A DNA stretch of 64,000 bases. Origin: Sapria himalayana. Its lineage: Eukaryota > Streptophyta > Magnoliopsida > Malpighiales > Rafflesiaceae. Below, in pieces: positions 62,986 through 64,000 of the stretch (positions are counted from its first letter, which is position 1; each line of letters starts with the position of its first letter). Made by a program: the position numbers and the translations under genes. Location: NCBI GenBank assembly GCA_029783825.1, contig JAREIK010003356.1, positions 752,035 through 816,034 of the forward strand, read 5' to 3'. The notes under the pieces were generated by a model. That model did not search any database. It saw nothing but the letters and a program-made list of their open reading frames with translations, and was not told the DNA's origin.

Positions 62986-63002
62986 ACAACACACTCTCAA
63001 AT

Positions 63003-63218
63003 GCCCAATTGAATTACACCACTATAGACAAAGAACTTGTATCAACAATATTTTCTTTTGGCAAGTTAATATCATATTTAATGGGAACCAAAGGCATAGT
63101 ATATACTAAATATTCTATAATAAAATATCTCATAGAAAAGAAAGATGTTAGGCCTAGATTGATTTGATAAATTTTACTATTACAATAGTTTGAACTAGAG
63201 ATGTTAGATAAGAAATGC
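63003..63218 (+). pseudogene. Ty3/Gypsy retrotransposon RNase H fragment
   Basis: Plus-strand frame from about 63003 reads [20 protein letters not shown] then [32 protein letters not shown], two consecutive stops, ILLLQ, stop, FELEMLDKK. This is the RNase H region following the reverse transcriptase in Gypsy polyproteins. The usual Asp of VYTDH is Lys here. Three stops lie where Arg, Trp and Glu are expected. No LTR, integrase or other pol part is seen in the window. Confidence 0.85.
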
Positions 63219-64000
63219 ACATATAATCAAAATTAAAAATAGCTTATAAAAACTAGAAAAAGAAGATAAAAGAGTTGATGAAGAAGATATTTGATAGTTT
63301 TTTTATTTGAACAAATTATAATATTGAATAAAAATGTAACTCCATGGTATGTAGTATTGAATTAACCTTATCATTGCAAGTAGTACTGTGATCAAAATTT
63401 GAGGCAAAGTGTTACAGATGAGAGATTAGTAGTATCTTGCAAAAATGTCACTTTTTGTTCCAAATCTCACAAATTTGTAGAATATGTTAATATTTATGTG
63501 CTCAAGAATTTTTCTTCTCAAAATTAATGTTGATATTTACATATATATGCATTAATATATATGTGCAGTTACACTGCCCCACAGACACACATTTATACAT
63601 CCATATACATTACTATACATTATATATCAGCATACACATTTTTGTACTTTTGTATATATTCACACATGTATCTACAATTTCAAAGTAGTGTGTATATACT
63701 TGTATGCATGCATATACTACTATACACCCACACAAACATACACATATACCTATATACATAATGTATTTTTAAAGTTACACATGAAACTATTATGTGTGTG
63801 TGTGTGTGTGTAAATGTATTTAAAATTTTTTGATTTTGAAAATTTAATTAAAATAAAATATTATATATTGTACACAATGTATAAAATATTGTATATTTTT
63901 AAATTTAAACAAATATTTGTGTGTGTGTGTGTGTGTGTGTATGCGTGTGTGTGTGTGTGTGTGTGTTAAGCATATTAATGTGTAAAATGAAATTATGAAT
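63219..64000. other. Right-edge non-coding DNA with (TG)n microsatellites
   Basis: AT-rich, with ATATACAC-type words, (TG)n at 63793-63810 and a longer (TG)n with one GC interruption at about 63918-63965. Nothing else is recognised. Confidence 0.7.

Larger units (their letters stand above)
51907..63002 (-). mobile_element. E4: second-family CACTA element, transposase on minus strand; right end not found
   Basis: The left boundary is a clean CACTACAAGGAAATT at 51907, followed by dense subterminal repeats to about 52340. TNP2 is on the minus strand (53152-55160), so this is the 3' end. The matching 5' terminus was not found in the window, so the right limit given is nominal. Internal features are two copies of a triplet-rich block, an inverted copy of the E2 satellite and a nested ARF retrocopy. 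E4 and E2 form inverted relatives about 5-15 kb apart. Confidence 0.55.

Overview
This is almost certainly a window of nuclear DNA from a flowering plant. It is AT-rich and made of nested transposable elements: L1-type LINEs carrying an RNase H domain and a DUF4283-like ORF1, CACTA (En/Spm) transposons with TNP2, DUF4216/DUF4218 and Ulp1-type protease genes, a hAT element and a Ty3/Gypsy scrap. Recognisable coding pieces contain GT..AG introns. I cannot name the species. I found no clearly functional host gene, tRNA, rRNA or CRISPR array.

Layout. 1-2678: degenerate GATA tetranucleotide array. 2699-6914: 3'-truncated LINE (copy 1). 6915-7130: scrambled junction DNA. 7131-19699: a complete-looking CACTA element (CACTA-1) with a TGC target duplication, a decayed TNP2 transposase and a second gene ending in a Ulp1-type protease. 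19703-21286: unassigned DNA, then the 3' end of a different CACTA family (E1). 21287-28998: GATA array; its part from 26303 on, together with the following LINE, repeats 1-6914. 28999-35311: full-length LINE (copy 2) with a perfect 20-bp target duplication inside GATA DNA. 35332-37360: more GATA. 37361-47262: second-family CACTA (E2) with a private satellite, remnants of both transposon genes and a nested decayed hAT (43737-47159). 47263-49479: the same tetranucleotide array on the opposite strand (TATC). 49480-51906: inverted 3' end of the second family (E3) followed by fragments of two host genes, an SDF2-like MIR protein and DNA topoisomerase II. 51907 to about 63 kb: a third member of the family (E4) with TNP2 on the minus strand, duplicated blocks and the same satellite inverted. 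Within it at 61535-62438 lies an intronless ARF-type GTPase retrocopy with a 17-bp target duplication. 63003-63218: Ty3/Gypsy RNase H fragment. The window ends in TG microsatellites.

How it fits together. The genes here serve, or once served, transposition. Nearly all carry stop codons at positions where the protein family has Trp, Gln or Arg, that is C:G to T:A changes, as expected of methylated and silenced DNA. The most noteworthy structures are: kilobase GATA/TATC arrays that directly abut the termini of one CACTA family and change strand across E2; a segmental duplication of at least 6.9 kb at 26.3 kb spacing; a CACTA element whose two ends are each duplicated in tandem; capture of host gene fragments; and a full-length, open ARF retrocopy whose key residues have changed.
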